Below, piece by piece: positions 1 through 8,558 of a DNA stretch of 64,000 nt (position 1 is the stretch's first letter; the number at the start of each line of letters is the position of its first letter). Source of the stretch: Leeuwenhoekiella sp. MAR_2009_132 (GTDB lineage Bacteria > Bacteroidota > Bacteroidia > Flavobacteriales > Flavobacteriaceae). Under the pieces are notes generated by a model that had not been told where the DNA came from, searched no databases, and was given only the letters and a program-made list of their open reading frames with translations. A program made the translations under genes and the position numbers. The stretch lies in assembly GCF_000687915.1 (NCBI RefSeq), contig NZ_JHZY01000004.1, positions 1,870,001 through 1,934,000 on the forward strand, in the 5' to 3' direction.

Positions 1-692
1 CAAAACCAGGAGGTTCTTACGCTGGAAATACTAAAGTTGTCGAGCACGTTATCCCAGATTTTGAAATACGTATACGAGATGGTGAACTAGAACTTAGTTT
101 AAACGGTCGTAATGCTCCTGAAATGCATGTTTCAAGGGAGTATACAAATATGCTTAAAGGTTATAAAGAAGCATCAGCAAAGAGTAAAACTCAAAAAGAT
201 GCGGTAATGTTTATAAAGCAAAAATTAGATGCTGCAAAATGGTTTATTGAAGCTATAAAGCAACGTCAACAAACGCTTTTCGTTACTATGAATTCTATTA
301 TGAATTACCAGAAAGAATTTTTCCTAACTGGTGATGAGCGTAATCTACGTCCTATGATTTTAAAAGATATTGCAGATGAAATTGGGATGGATGTTTCTAC
401 GGTTTCTCGCGTAGCAAATAGTAAGTATGTAGATACACCCTACGGTACAAAATTGATCAAGGAGTTCTTTAGTGAAAGTATGACTAATGATCAGGGGGAA
501 GAGGTTTCTACTCGCGAAATAAAGAAAATCTTAGAGATTACAATTCAGGAAGAAGATAAGCGCCGTCCTCTAACCGACGATAAATTAGCTAAGATTTTAA
601 AAGATAAGGGCTATCCTATTGCAAGGCGAACGGTCGCAAAGTATCGTGAACAATTAGATGTGCCAGTAGCCCGATTACGTAAGGAAATCTAA
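1..692 (+). CDS. rpoN: RNA polymerase sigma-54 factor, C-terminal part (5' end outside window)
   Basis: This is the carboxy-terminal portion of sigma-54, which directs RNA polymerase to -24/-12 promoters and needs an AAA+ activator. The open frame runs in from the window edge (first full codon at base 3), so the gene starts upstream; an internal ATG at 123 is not the start. Visible are the core-binding region, a helix-turn-helix region reading DIADEIGMDVSTVSRVAN, and the diagnostic RpoN box ARRTVAKYRE near the C-terminus, followed by a short basic tail. The stop is immediately followed by the ATG of the next gene, so the two are probably co-transcribed. Identity is secure from the RpoN box; only the N-terminal part is unseen. 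Confidence 0.96.
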   Translation, partial: KPGGSYAGNTKVVEHVIPDFEIRIRDGELELSLNGRNAPEMHVSREYTNMLKGYKEASAKSKTQKDAVMFIKQKLDAAKWFIEAIKQRQQTLFVTMNSIMNYQKEFFLTGDERNLRPMILKDIADEIGMDVSTVSRVANSKYVDTPYGTKLIKEFFSESMTNDQGEEVSTREIKKILEITIQEEDKRRPLTDDKLAKILKDKGYPIARRTVAKYREQLDVPVARLRKEI

Positions 693-1301
693 ATGAAATT
701 TATACTTCGCAGTTTTTCTTATATTATGCATCCGCTATTTATGCCACTTCTAGGGGTGTGTATTTATTTTACGATTACGCCTAAGTTTGTTCCAGAATCT
801 TTTATGTATGCTAAGATATTTGCGATTAGTATATTAACACTTGTAGTACCTATTTTATTTTACTTTCTTCTAGAAAGTATAAATCTTGTTTCTTCCAAAG
901 AATTGAGCGATGTTAAGGAACGACGCGTACCGCTTATATGCCAGATGGGTGTAACGTTTCTTATTATTAGCGTTATAATAAATGGGTATGAATTCCCAGA
1001 ATTATATATGTTTTTTATAGGGATTTTAATAGCTTCAGCTGTTTGTTTGCTTTTGAGTTTTTTTAAATATAAAGCAAGCCTGCATATGGTAGGTGTTAGT
1101 GGCGTGCTGGGATTTATTATAGCTTTGAGTATGGTTTATACTACAAACTACCTTCAGATTATTTCCCTATTAGTAATTGCAATAGGTTTAACTGCGGCAT
1201 CAAGGTTACAGATGAAAGCCCACAATATGCACGAATTAGTAGTAGGTTTAATCGCCGGAGGTCTTCCTCAGCTTGTAGTGTTTTATTTTTATAATATATA
1301 A
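693..1301 (+). CDS. PAP2-like integral membrane protein
   Basis: This 202-residue protein has about six or seven hydrophobic segments and no signal peptide. Near residues 126-130 there is KASLH and further on SRLQMKAHNMHE. The second matches the third motif of the PAP2 phosphatase superfamily (SR-x5-H-x3-D) with Glu in place of Asp. The first PAP2 motif is not obvious, so catalytic activity is uncertain; a lipid phosphate phosphatase role is an inference from the C-terminal motif only. The ATG abuts the rpoN stop with no gap, and the 3' end overlaps the convergent barrel gene by 13 bp. Confidence 0.7.
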   Translation: MKFILRSFSYIMHPLFMPLLGVCIYFTITPKFVPESFMYAKIFAISILTLVVPILFYFLLESINLVSSKELSDVKERRVPLICQMGVTFLIISVIINGYEFPELYMFFIGILIASAVCLLLSFFKYKASLHMVGVSGVLGFIIALSMVYTTNYLQIISLLVIAIGLTAASRLQMKAHNMHELVVGLIAGGLPQLVVFYFYNI

Positions 1302-2011
1302 AACATCAGACCTAATTTAAAGCTATTTAGCTCTAAAGGTTGTCCATTTATAAGAGTTCCATCTTTAAAGAACGGATTTAAGTTATAATAAAAGTGGAAA
1401 TTAAATGTGTCATAACCAAATGTGAATGTAAGTCCTAATCTGTATCTGTCAAATTCAGGAACATCAGTTTGTACAACTTGATTTCCGGTTTCTTCAAAGT
1501 TAAATTTGTACGCATAAACGTAGCCAAGTTGCAATCCAGTGTATACTCTCCAAAATTTATAATCTGCTGCAGTAGAAGTACGCCATCGTAGCTGAATTGG
1601 AGCTTCTATGAGATAAGTGCTAAGCCAGTTTTTATCATAGTCATAGCCTGAATCTATTACATTGAAAATTGTAGTATTAGATTGATCCTCTCCAACAAAT
1701 AAATTTTGATTGTAGGTGTTCATCGAAAATCCAGCTCCTATACCTATCGCAATATTGCGCTGTTCATTAATTGGCATATCTCGTATATAACCGATATGTA
1801 GTCCACCACTAAATCCATTTTGAGATAGTTCTTGTGGTTTATTGGTTAGTAGGTTAAAAGTAACTCCAATATAAAATTGATCCTCCCTATATTTTTGATC
1901 AAGTTGTAAACTATCTATGGTCTCAATTAGGCTGTCCTGCGCGTTGCTTTTTGTAACTATTGAAAATAGTACGAATAAAATAACAAGGGTAGATTTAGAA
2001 GATTGAAGCAT
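1289..2011 (-). CDS. Outer-membrane beta-barrel protein (PorT-like family)
   Basis: This 240-residue protein begins with a Sec signal peptide ending in SNAQ, followed by alternating aromatic/polar strands typical of a small Bacteroidota beta-barrel, and ends in a hydrophobic strand (LGLMFYIL). It resembles the PorT/porin-family barrels of this phylum. I do not see the N-terminal sequence I associate with the true type IX secretion protein PorT/SprT, so I leave it unnamed. It lies downstream of the ExbB/ExbD operon in the same direction, but a clear terminator at about 2089-2119 separates them. Function is not known from the sequence; an outer-membrane location is well supported. Confidence 0.75.
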   Translation of the reverse strand: MLQSSKSTLVILFVLFSIVTKSNAQDSLIETIDSLQLDQKYREDQFYIGVTFNLLTNKPQELSQNGFSGGLHIGYIRDMPINEQRNIAIGIGAGFSMNTYNQNLFVGEDQSNTTIFNVIDSGYDYDKNWLSTYLIEAPIQLRWRTSTAADYKFWRVYTGLQLGYVYAYKFNFEETGNQVVQTDVPEFDRYRLGLTFTFGYDTFNFHFYYNLNPFFKDGTLINGQPLELNSFKLGLMFYIL

Positions 2012-2088
2012 TTTTAAGCAACTTAAATATTTATTAGGAAGAGGTCAAAATTATTTTAGAAGTATTGATGTTGAATTTAAAGTTAATA

Positions 2089-2119
2089 AAAAAACGCCCT
2101 GAAAATCAGAGCGTTTTTT
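2089..2119 (-). terminator. Intrinsic terminator of the exbB-exbD operon
   Basis: Read leftward, a GC-rich hairpin (AACGC/GCGTT arms with a CTGA/TCAG inner stem and one mismatch) is followed by an unbroken U tract. It lies just beyond the stop of the last ExbD gene and before the barrel gene, so it closes the energy-transduction operon. Confidence 0.8.
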
Positions 2120-2152
2120 AACTTTTAAGAATAATGCAATATTTAATGTATC

Positions 2153-2632
2153 TTAATTATTTTTAACAGCGTCACCAGACTTAGTAACATAATTAATTTT
2201 AAGAGCATTAGCAGTCCTAAGTTCTTGTTTAATATCAGAAATAAGACCCATTTTACTATCGCCATCAACTTTAAGAGCAGTAGTTAAATAGTCTACCAGT
2301 TCTTCACGTTTACTTGCTCTTTCTTGATAAATAAAATCTTGGATTTCTTTAACTTCTGCAAATTTATCATTTAACTGAATTTTTGCAGATGTTCCAAATT
2401 TTGCTTGATACCTATCCACTGGTTCTCCAGCAAATATGTACATAACAAGATCTTTTTTGTCAAGTTTCTCAATTTGGTTTGCCGTTGGTAAATTGTTTTT
2501 AACCATTAAGGTATTTTCACGCATTACAGTAGCAACCATAAAGAAGAATAACAACATGAAAACTATATCTGGCAATGAAGCCGTAGAAATAGCTGGTAGT
2601 TCACCTCCCTTTTTCTTATTAAACTTAGACAT
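2153..2632 (-). CDS. exbD: ExbD/TolR-family biopolymer transport protein (second copy)
   Basis: A 159-residue ExbD/TolR protein. There is a short cytoplasmic N-terminus, then one transmembrane helix containing the family's functional Asp (STASLPDIVFMLLFFFMVAT), then a periplasmic domain. ExbD works with ExbB to turn proton motive force into TonB movement that powers outer-membrane receptors. It lies 28 bp downstream of another, longer ExbD in a four-gene leftward operon with ExbB, an arrangement common in Bacteroidota where two different ExbD subunits accompany one ExbB. Family assignment is secure; which TonB or receptors it serves is unknown, although TonB-like genes and a receptor lie elsewhere in this window. 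Confidence 0.93.
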   Translation of the reverse strand: MSKFNKKKGGELPAISTASLPDIVFMLLFFFMVATVMRENTLMVKNNLPTANQIEKLDKKDLVMYIFAGEPVDRYQAKFGTSAKIQLNDKFAEVKEIQDFIYQERASKREELVDYLTTALKVDGDSKMGLISDIKQELRTANALKINYVTKSGDAVKNN

Positions 2633-2660
2633 AGTATGTATTTATTAAGTTTTAGTAGTA

Positions 2661-3260
2661 TTATTTCGGTTCTGCCTCAGAAAGCTTCTCAGGATATAAT
2701 TCTCTAATGAGTTCAATTTTCGGCTTAAGCTTATCTTTATTTGCTTGAGTAGTTCTCGCGTCATTATAACGTGATTCTAACGAAACAAAAGATTCACCGT
2801 ATCTACTCATTGCTTCACGATCTCTTAGCTGATTATAAGCAGCTACAAGTTCATTTTGAACAGCTATATACCTTTTGTAAGATGTACCTCTATTATTTAC
2901 TAAAGAAATAATCGCTTTAGTTGGATTAGTAGAGCTATTTTCCGCTTTTGCACCCTGGCAGTAATTACAATCTTCAGCTCCATTATCTAAAAATTCAACT
3001 GCTGCCGCTCTCAAATCTTTAAGATCCATCAACGCATCTTCTACCAAAAGTTCGTTATTACTATTTACTACAACAGTAAATAAGTTACGCTCTTTAATAA
3101 TAGGCGGAGGTGGTTGATTATCCTCTAACTTGGGAGGCAATTTACGGCTTATACCGCTATCTGTTTCAATTGTAGTTGTAACCAGAAAGAAAATAAGAAG
3201 TAAGAAGGCAATATCTGCCATCGAACCTGCATTCACTTCTGGAGCTGATCTCTTTGCCAT
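2661..3260 (-). CDS. exbD: ExbD/TolR-family biopolymer transport protein (first, longer copy)
   Basis: A 199-residue ExbD/TolR protein. The N-terminal helix carries the conserved Asp in NAGSMADIAFLLLIFFLVTT. The periplasmic domain is longer than in its neighbour and contains a CNYC pair and a C-terminal charged helical extension rich in Arg, Glu and Lys (about residues 140-199). It starts 8 bp after the upstream membrane protein and belongs to the exbB operon. The two ExbD copies are clearly different in sequence, so this is an old paralog pair rather than a recent duplication. Confidence 0.93.
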   Translation of the reverse strand: MAKRSAPEVNAGSMADIAFLLLIFFLVTTTIETDSGISRKLPPKLEDNQPPPPIIKERNLFTVVVNSNNELLVEDALMDLKDLRAAAVEFLDNGAEDCNYCQGAKAENSSTNPTKAIISLVNNRGTSYKRYIAVQNELVAAYNQLRDREAMSRYGESFVSLESRYNDARTTQANKDKLKPKIELIRELYPEKLSEAEPK

Positions 3261-3268
3261 AATTTATT

Positions 3269-3709
3269 TTATTTAGCTAATTTCTTAACACCTGAGAATA
3301 CCATTGCACCCACAGCAACTAGAGCTAGAATGTAAAAAGCGTAAATACCTGCTTCTACCCATCTTGATGCACTAGCGGAAAGCACTTCACCATCTCTCAT
3401 TGGAGTTTCTTCACCAGAAGCTAGTAGGAAAGATATAGCTACAACAGCTAAGAATGCGCCAAGCCCTATTAAAGTTCCTTTTATTGACGAACCACTAGTG
3501 AATATATTCTTAATTACAAATACCAAGACAAATACCAATGCTATTGCAAAAATGAAATAAGCAATGTAAATAAATGGTGTAACCAGGCTATCTTGTAAAT
3601 CTGCTGAATCTAGTATTGCAGTATCTCCTGCAAGAATGATTCTAACAAGCCATACGGCTCCTAAAATCGACAGGATTAGTGCAACTATTTTTAGAATTTT
3701 ATGTAACAT
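3269..3709 (-). CDS. Small integral membrane protein between ExbB and ExbD
   Basis: A 146-residue protein with about four hydrophobic helices (roughly residues 7-27, 46-70, 78-98 and 122-143) and short loops. I recognise no catalytic motif. It lies between exbB and the first exbD in the same direction with gaps of 27 and 8 bp, so it is almost certainly co-expressed with them. By position it may be an accessory subunit of this ExbB/ExbD complex; that is inference from context only. Confidence 0.75.
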   Translation of the reverse strand: MLHKILKIVALILSILGAVWLVRIILAGDTAILDSADLQDSLVTPFIYIAYFIFAIALVFVLVFVIKNIFTSGSSIKGTLIGLGAFLAVVAISFLLASGEETPMRDGEVLSASASRWVEAGIYAFYILALVAVGAMVFSGVKKLAK

Positions 3710-3736
3710 AATTAAGTTATGTATTTAAAAGGATTA

Positions 3737-4534
3737 TTACTTCTTGTAACGTACAAGCATATCAATCAAAGTGATTGAAGCATCTTCCATATCATTTACG
3801 ATGCTATCAATTTTAGCAATGATATAGTTATAAAAGATTTGAAGTATAATCGCAACGATAAGACCAAATACAGTTGTTAAAAGTGCTACTTTAATACCAC
3901 CAGCAACAAGTGATGGTTGCATATCTCCTGCAGCCTCAATCTTATCAAATGCCTGTATCATACCTATTACTGTACCCATGAAACCAAGCATCGGTGCAAG
4001 TGCAATAAATAAAGAAACCCAAGATACGTTCTTTTCTAGAAGCCCCATCTGTACACCACCGTAAGCTACAACAGCTTTTTCTGCAGCGTCAACGCCCTCG
4101 TCTACACGATCAAGACCTTGGTAATATATAGATGCAACAGGACCTCTTGTATTTCTACAAACGTCTTTTGCAGCTTCAATACCACCGCTATTCAATGCAT
4201 CTTCTACATCTTGAGCTAATTTAGCTGTATTTGTGCTTGCAAGGTTTAAGTAAATAATACGTTCAATTGCAATAGCAAGACCTAAAATAAGACATAAAAG
4301 TACGATACCCATAAATCCAGGTCCCCCTTCTATAAAACGTTTCTTTAACTCTTGAGTAAATGATAAAGACTCTTCATCAGTGTCTGCGGCTGCAGCTTCT
4401 TCTGGAGCTTCATCTTGAACTGCAGTTAATACTGTTGCGTTAACAGACATTAAAGAGGCAGTATTTGCTTGAACTGTAAGATTGCCTAAAGCGATTACAG
4501 CTGTGATTACTAGAATAGAAAATACTCTTTTCAT
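3737..4534 (-). CDS. exbB: MotA/TolQ/ExbB proton channel family protein
   Basis: A 265-residue ExbB/TolQ protein. An N-terminal signal-like hydrophobic segment is followed by an acidic linker (about residues 40-58), then a transmembrane helix near 73-93. The conserved pair of helices spans about 170-235 (FIALAPMLGFMGTVIGMIQA and GIKVALLTTVFGLIVAIIL). This is the channel-forming partner of ExbD in the cytoplasmic membrane. It is the first gene of the leftward operon exbB / membrane protein / exbD / exbD. The N-terminal extension is typical of Bacteroidota versions of the family. Confidence 0.93.
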   Translation of the reverse strand: MKRVFSILVITAVIALGNLTVQANTASLMSVNATVLTAVQDEAPEEAAAADTDEESLSFTQELKKRFIEGGPGFMGIVLLCLILGLAIAIERIIYLNLASTNTAKLAQDVEDALNSGGIEAAKDVCRNTRGPVASIYYQGLDRVDEGVDAAEKAVVAYGGVQMGLLEKNVSWVSLFIALAPMLGFMGTVIGMIQAFDKIEAAGDMQPSLVAGGIKVALLTTVFGLIVAIILQIFYNYIIAKIDSIVNDMEDASITLIDMLVRYKK

Positions 4535-4607
4535 TGCTTTTGATCTTAAAAATTTAGTTAGTAAAGGATAAAGATATAAAATTAATTATTCAAATATTAA
4601 AAAATAG

Positions 4608-4695
4608 CAGAGAGGAAGGGATTCGAACCCTCGATACGCTTTTGGCGTATACACGCTTTCCAGGCGTGCGCCTTCGACCGCTCGGCCACCTCTCT
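4608..4695 (-). tRNA. tRNA-Ser (GGA)
   Basis: Read on the minus strand, an 88-nt type II tRNA is complete. The 7-bp acceptor stem is AGAGAGG/CCTCTCT, the D arm starts TGGCCGAGCGG, and the anticodon loop CTGGAAA gives anticodon GGA. A long variable arm (ACGCCAAAAGCGT) marks serine, and the T arm carries GGTTCGAATCC. Discriminator G follows; CCA is not encoded. Confidence 0.97.
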
Positions 4696-4791
4696 TTAAT
4701 TTGTTGAGCCGAAGCCTTTGTGACAGGCTGCCAAATAACAAAAAATATGTCAAATCCCAAAAGGAACATCGAAAATAATAATAATTTCTTA

Positions 4792-5816
4792 TCAACTCAT
4801 TTCTCCCCTTAGTGAAGTTTCAAATATAGTCTTAAAGACCTTTGGAGACAAATTTTGACTATTAAGATACATCATTTTAGTTATTGCAGCTTCTATTGTT
4901 AAGTCTTTTCCCGAAATAACACCAAGCTCTTTAAGTGCTGTACTGGTCTCATAATTACCCATTTGTACACTTCCCCATTTGCATTGCGTAATGTTTACCA
5001 GGGGGATTCCTTTATTGATAATTTTTTTTAATAAATCGATAAACCAACCTTCTGTAGTGCCATTTCCGGCCCAAATGTCATTATAATTACGCCACTGTAG
5101 GTTAATTTTTCAAACATATTTGTTAGTAGATTTTCATTTATACCGGGATAAAGATGTACTACAAGCACGTCTGTTTTTAATTCTTTATGAATTTTCAACT
5201 TTTTTCTGGTGTAGGGAAGCAATTTTTCGTCTTCAATTGTCAAATGAACACCAGAGGTTATTAATGGAGGATAGTTAGGTGATTTAAATGCTTCAAAATG
5301 CTCAGCACTTATTTTTGAACTCCGGTTACCTCGATATAATTTGTATTCAAAATAGAGTCCAACCTCAGTAATATAAGATCTACCTCTTTTTTTTAATGCA
5401 GCTATTTGTATAGCAGTAATTAGATTTTCTTTTGCATCTGTTCTTAAATCACCTATAGGGAGTTGAGATCCTGTAAGAATAACCGGTTTTGATAAATTTT
5501 CTAACATAAAGCTTAGCGCTGAAGCTGTATAACTCATCGTGTCACTACCGTGTAGAATTACAAATCCGTCAAAACGGTCATAATGTTTTTCTATGATTGC
5601 GCATAAGTCTCCCCAAAGTTTAGGGTTCATATTTGAGCTATCTATAGGTTTCTCAAAGCTTATGGTTTCAATAGTACATTCAATTAGACGTAGTTCTGGG
5701 ATTTTGTCTAAAAGATCATTAAAGTCGAACGATTTTAAAGCTCCCGTTTCAAAATCTTTAATCATTCCTATTGTTCCACCTGTATAAATCAATAAGATTC
5801 TAGATAATTTACTCAA
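4792..5816 (-). pseudogene. Type I L-asparaginase, interrupted by a single-base frameshift
   Basis: The first frame gives 262 residues of a cytosolic type I L-asparaginase (asparagine to aspartate plus ammonia). It has the first catalytic motif YTGGTIGMI (Thr15) and the second HGSDTM (residues 89-94). At the C-terminal domain the frame ends in an anomalous tail and stops at 5028. The next frame continues the family exactly, starting AGNGTTEGWFIDLLKK, and runs to a TGA at 4792-4794. The join falls at the GGGCC run (plus strand 5068-5072): one base is missing where TTTGGnGCCGGA is expected. The total of 1,025 nt is one short of a multiple of three; restored length is about 341 residues, normal for the family. 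Its start overlaps the upstream acyltransferase stop by 8 bp. It may be a real recent inactivation or a sequencing error in a G run. Confidence 0.88.
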
Positions 5817-6939
5817 TACTTTTAAGTTTATTAATTACGGGGTTAGCATACATTAAAAGAAAACTTTCCCGTGCAATTTCTCTGTTAGAATCTATTCTGC
5901 GCTCTAGCCTGCGTTCAAAAGCCCTTTTATCTTTTTCAGTATAGGTGTAGCTGTACGTGCTGGTGTTGTGATAAAGATCGTAGGCAATGTAATTAGAAGG
6001 CCATAGCTTGTAAATTCTATAAATTTCTTTGTCTATATATTTAGCAAGCTCTTGTAGTTTATCATTATCAGATAAATCGCGTGAATCAATCTCATCAAAT
6101 ACCGAAGTGTCTAATTTTCCGGTCGCGATATGTACTCTTTTTTTATTTCCAAGAGCTCCTCTTAATATACTATTAAAGTCTTCATTATTACTTTTTACAT
6201 AAGCTGTATCTTCACTTTTAGCAATAAGCTCAGGTACTTTTAAGACATCTGTAGGGTCAAACTCATATGAGATAGCTACTGGTCGAATATTTAAATCTTT
6301 TAGAAATGGAATCACCGGCTTATCACGACGTGCCATTCCTATCATTTTAAGAACTCCCTGCTGGGTTTTGTCGCTTCCATCCTTTGTACGCCCCTCGCGC
6401 TGCGCCATCCATATAGATTGATTGTTGTTATTTAAGACATGAGCAACGTATTCTGATAGATTTTTAGAGCTTAGTAGCATCTCTCTTGGGGTCAAACTGC
6501 GTTGAACAAGAAAGCTTCGATTAAGTCTGGCAAGTGCCATTAAAAATGGTTTTTGAACCAGATTATCACCTATTGCTGATGCAGTCATTACAAGATCATT
6601 GTCATAGAGTGCAACATTTATAAAGGAAGTGTCTAAAATAATATCACGATGATTAGACAAATAGAAATACGCTTTTCCCTTCTCTAAATTCTCAAATCCC
6701 GAAGTAGAGAACCCATCGGTGCTCTTTTCCATTATTTTTTGAACTGACTTATAGATGATTTTACTCTGAAAGTCAAAAATTGAATGACATTCGTTTATGA
6801 TTTCTTTTATTTCCCTTAAGGATTTGTCAGGAAATGTGAATTGCAACAAAGCCTGAAACATGGGATGGCGATAATGTGTCTGAAGTGCTTCATGTACTTC
6901 AGAATCGTCATAGGGTCTTATGGAGTCAAATTTTGACAC
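5809..6939 (-). CDS. 1-acyl-sn-glycerol-3-phosphate acyltransferase family protein
   Basis: A 376-residue acyltransferase of the PlsC/LPLAT superfamily, expected to transfer a fatty acyl chain to a glycerolipid at the inner face of the membrane. The catalytic His-Asp region is SNHRDIILD (residues 95-103). The phosphate-binding region is AQREGRTKDG (about 179-188), in which EGR is the usual second motif. Asp sits six residues after His, one more than the classical HX4D spacing, although D99 also lies close; I believe SNHRDIxLD is normal for this subgroup. The protein is longer than PlsC (about 240), with extra N- and C-terminal helical regions. Its stop overlaps the asparaginase start, so the two are co-translated. 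Confidence 0.85.
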   Translation of the reverse strand: MSKFDSIRPYDDSEVHEALQTHYRHPMFQALLQFTFPDKSLREIKEIINECHSIFDFQSKIIYKSVQKIMEKSTDGFSTSGFENLEKGKAYFYLSNHRDIILDTSFINVALYDNDLVMTASAIGDNLVQKPFLMALARLNRSFLVQRSLTPREMLLSSKNLSEYVAHVLNNNNQSIWMAQREGRTKDGSDKTQQGVLKMIGMARRDKPVIPFLKDLNIRPVAISYEFDPTDVLKVPELIAKSEDTAYVKSNNEDFNSILRGALGNKKRVHIATGKLDTSVFDEIDSRDLSDNDKLQELAKYIDKEIYRIYKLWPSNYIAYDLYHNTSTYSYTYTEKDKRAFERRLERRIDSNREIARESFLLMYANPVINKLKSIE

Positions 6940-6985
6940 AAATTATTTTTTAGTTTGATCGTAAAAGAACAAAATATTTTATTGA

Positions 6986-7756
6986 TCAGTCAAGGTTAAA
7001 AATATTTTTGGCATTTTTTGTGGTAATCTCACCTATTTCTGAGAGAGAAATACTGTAAATATCTGAAAGTTTTTGTGCTACTTCAATAAGGTAACTACTT
7101 TCGTTGCGCTTGCCGCGGTAGGGTGTTGGAGCGAGATAAGGAGCGTCTGTCTCTAATACGATGTGGTTTAGATCAATCTTCTTTAAAAACTGATCTATTT
7201 TTCCATTCTTGAATGTGGCTACACCGCCTATTCCCAATTTAAGATTAAAGTCTAAAGCTTGTAAGGCATCTTCTTCAGTTCCTGTAAAACAATGAAAAAT
7301 ACCTCTCAAACGATCATTATTTTCATTTTTGAGAACCTCAAATACTTCTTTAAAAGCATCTCGGCAATGTATCACAATAGGTAAGTCATATTCTTTTGCC
7401 CAGTGTATTTGTTTAGCAAAAGCCTCTTGTTGAATTTCTTTTGTTGATTGATCCCAATATAAGTCTATACCTATTTCGCCAACAGCGCAATGTTTTTTTG
7501 AACCGAGTTGCTGGGCAACATGTTCTAATTCGCCTTTAAGACTTTCGGGCTTAACGTGTGTAGGGTGTAAGCCTGCCATTACATGCATAGCCTCTGGATA
7601 TTTCTTTTTTAAATCCCACATTTTTGATGTGTATGTAGAATCTATAGCCGGCAGCATAAAATGTGTTATTGATTTCAGTTGGGCTCTTGCAATCATGGCA
7701 TCGCGATCCTCATCAAAAGATTCGCTGTACAGATGGGTATGGGTGTCTATAAACAT
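6986..7756 (-). CDS. tatD: TatD family metal-dependent hydrolase (DNase)
   Basis: A 256-residue TIM-barrel amidohydrolase of the TatD family, of normal length. Metal-binding motifs appear in order: FIDTHTHL at the N-terminus, VGEIGID (the metal-bridging Glu), IVIHCRDA, GIFHCFTG, and ETDAPYLAP near the C-terminus followed by RGKRNES. TatD enzymes are cytosolic metal-dependent nucleases acting in DNA repair and degradation. It is the first gene of a leftward group, 46 bp ahead of the acyltransferase. Confidence 0.95.
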   Translation of the reverse strand: MFIDTHTHLYSESFDEDRDAMIARAQLKSITHFMLPAIDSTYTSKMWDLKKKYPEAMHVMAGLHPTHVKPESLKGELEHVAQQLGSKKHCAVGEIGIDLYWDQSTKEIQQEAFAKQIHWAKEYDLPIVIHCRDAFKEVFEVLKNENNDRLRGIFHCFTGTEEDALQALDFNLKLGIGGVATFKNGKIDQFLKKIDLNHIVLETDAPYLAPTPYRGKRNESSYLIEVAQKLSDIYSISLSEIGEITTKNAKNIFNLD

Positions 7757-7860
7757 ATGGGGTAAATTTAAAACTTAGCCTTTAGCGTTGGTAAACTTTA
7801 TTAAAAAATTAAAATTCAAAAAGTTTTATTTAATCTAAGTTTGGTCATCTAGCATTTGAT

Positions 7861-8298
7861 ATGATTTCACTCTGGCAGTTTTTAAAGAAAAAAAAGTACA
7901 CTAGAATACCGCTTAAACCTGTAGGTACTGGGCATTTAAAATTTGAGGCTGTTATAAATGGTGTCAAAGGAGACTTTATTTTAGATACAGGTGCGTCTAA
8001 TACCTGTATAGGTTTTGAAGATCTTGAGCGTTTTAAATTATATGCCAAAGAAAGTGAAGTAAAAGCTGCTGGTGCAGGAGCTATAGATATGTTAACCCAA
8101 ATTGCTCAAGATAATTTAATTGAAATAGATACCTGGTCTACTAAGAATTTATCAATAGTATTATTTGATCTTTCTCACGTGAATCAAGCATTAATTAATC
8201 ACGATGCTGATCCTGTAAGTGGTATAATAGGTGCAGATGTTCTCAAAATTGGTAAAGCCGTAATTGATTATCAATATAGCTGTATGTATTTGAGATAA
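7861..8298 (+). CDS. Retropepsin-like aspartic protease (clan AA)
   Basis: A 145-residue protein with a single retropepsin-like domain. The catalytic signature ILDTGASNT (Asp42) is followed by a hydrophobic-hydrophobic-Gly element near the C-terminus (SGIIGADVL). Single-domain proteins of this kind are expected to dimerise to form the active site. There is no signal peptide or obvious membrane anchor, although the N-terminus is basic (KKKKYTR). It is transcribed divergently from tatD. Substrate unknown. Confidence 0.85.
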   Translation: MISLWQFLKKKKYTRIPLKPVGTGHLKFEAVINGVKGDFILDTGASNTCIGFEDLERFKLYAKESEVKAAGAGAIDMLTQIAQDNLIEIDTWSTKNLSIVLFDLSHVNQALINHDADPVSGIIGADVLKIGKAVIDYQYSCMYLR

Positions 8299-8312
8299 GA
8301 ATTAATTAGTGA

Positions 8313-8413
8313 ATTGTAACTTCACGAAAACCTCACTCACCACCCCGAAATTTAGTTACAATTAGAAATTTCTGTAATCAAGGAATTTATATAAATAAAG
8401 AAAGCCAGCTACA
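8313..8413. repeat. Direct repeat, copy 1
   Basis: 101 bp, about 90 percent identical by eye to the copy starting at 8459 (146-bp period). It contains a perfect 10-bp inverted repeat, AATTGTAACT (8312-8321) with AGTTACAATT (8354-8363), and ends in the left arm only of the AAAGCCAGCT hairpin. Confidence 0.85.
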
Positions 8414-8458
8414 GTGATATTGGAATAACGCTTCGCTTCGGTTTGAATATTTTAGAGG

Positions 8459-8558
8459 ATTGTAGCTTCACGTAAACCTCGCTGACCACCCCGAAATTAG
8501 TTACAATTAGTAATTTCTGTAATCATGGAATTTATAAAAATAAAGAAAGCCAGCTACA
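8459..8558. repeat. Direct repeat, copy 2
   Basis: 100 bp, the second copy of the element at 8313. The inverted repeat survives with one G-T wobble. Unlike copy 1, this copy keeps the complete AAAGCCAGCT/AGCTGGCTTT hairpin at its end. Confidence 0.85.

Noticed and set aside
1289..2011. Assignment as the type IX secretion protein PorT
   Set aside because: It is a small barrel of the right size, but I do not see the N-terminal pattern I associate with true PorT/SprT, so I kept only the family-level call.
4586..4795. 69-residue leftward open frame
   Set aside because: It runs straight through tRNA-Ser and has no protein-like character; it is a shadow of the tRNA.
8313..8558. Possible CRISPR array
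   Set aside because: There are only two copies, about 100 bp each, far longer than CRISPR repeats, and no cas genes are in the window.
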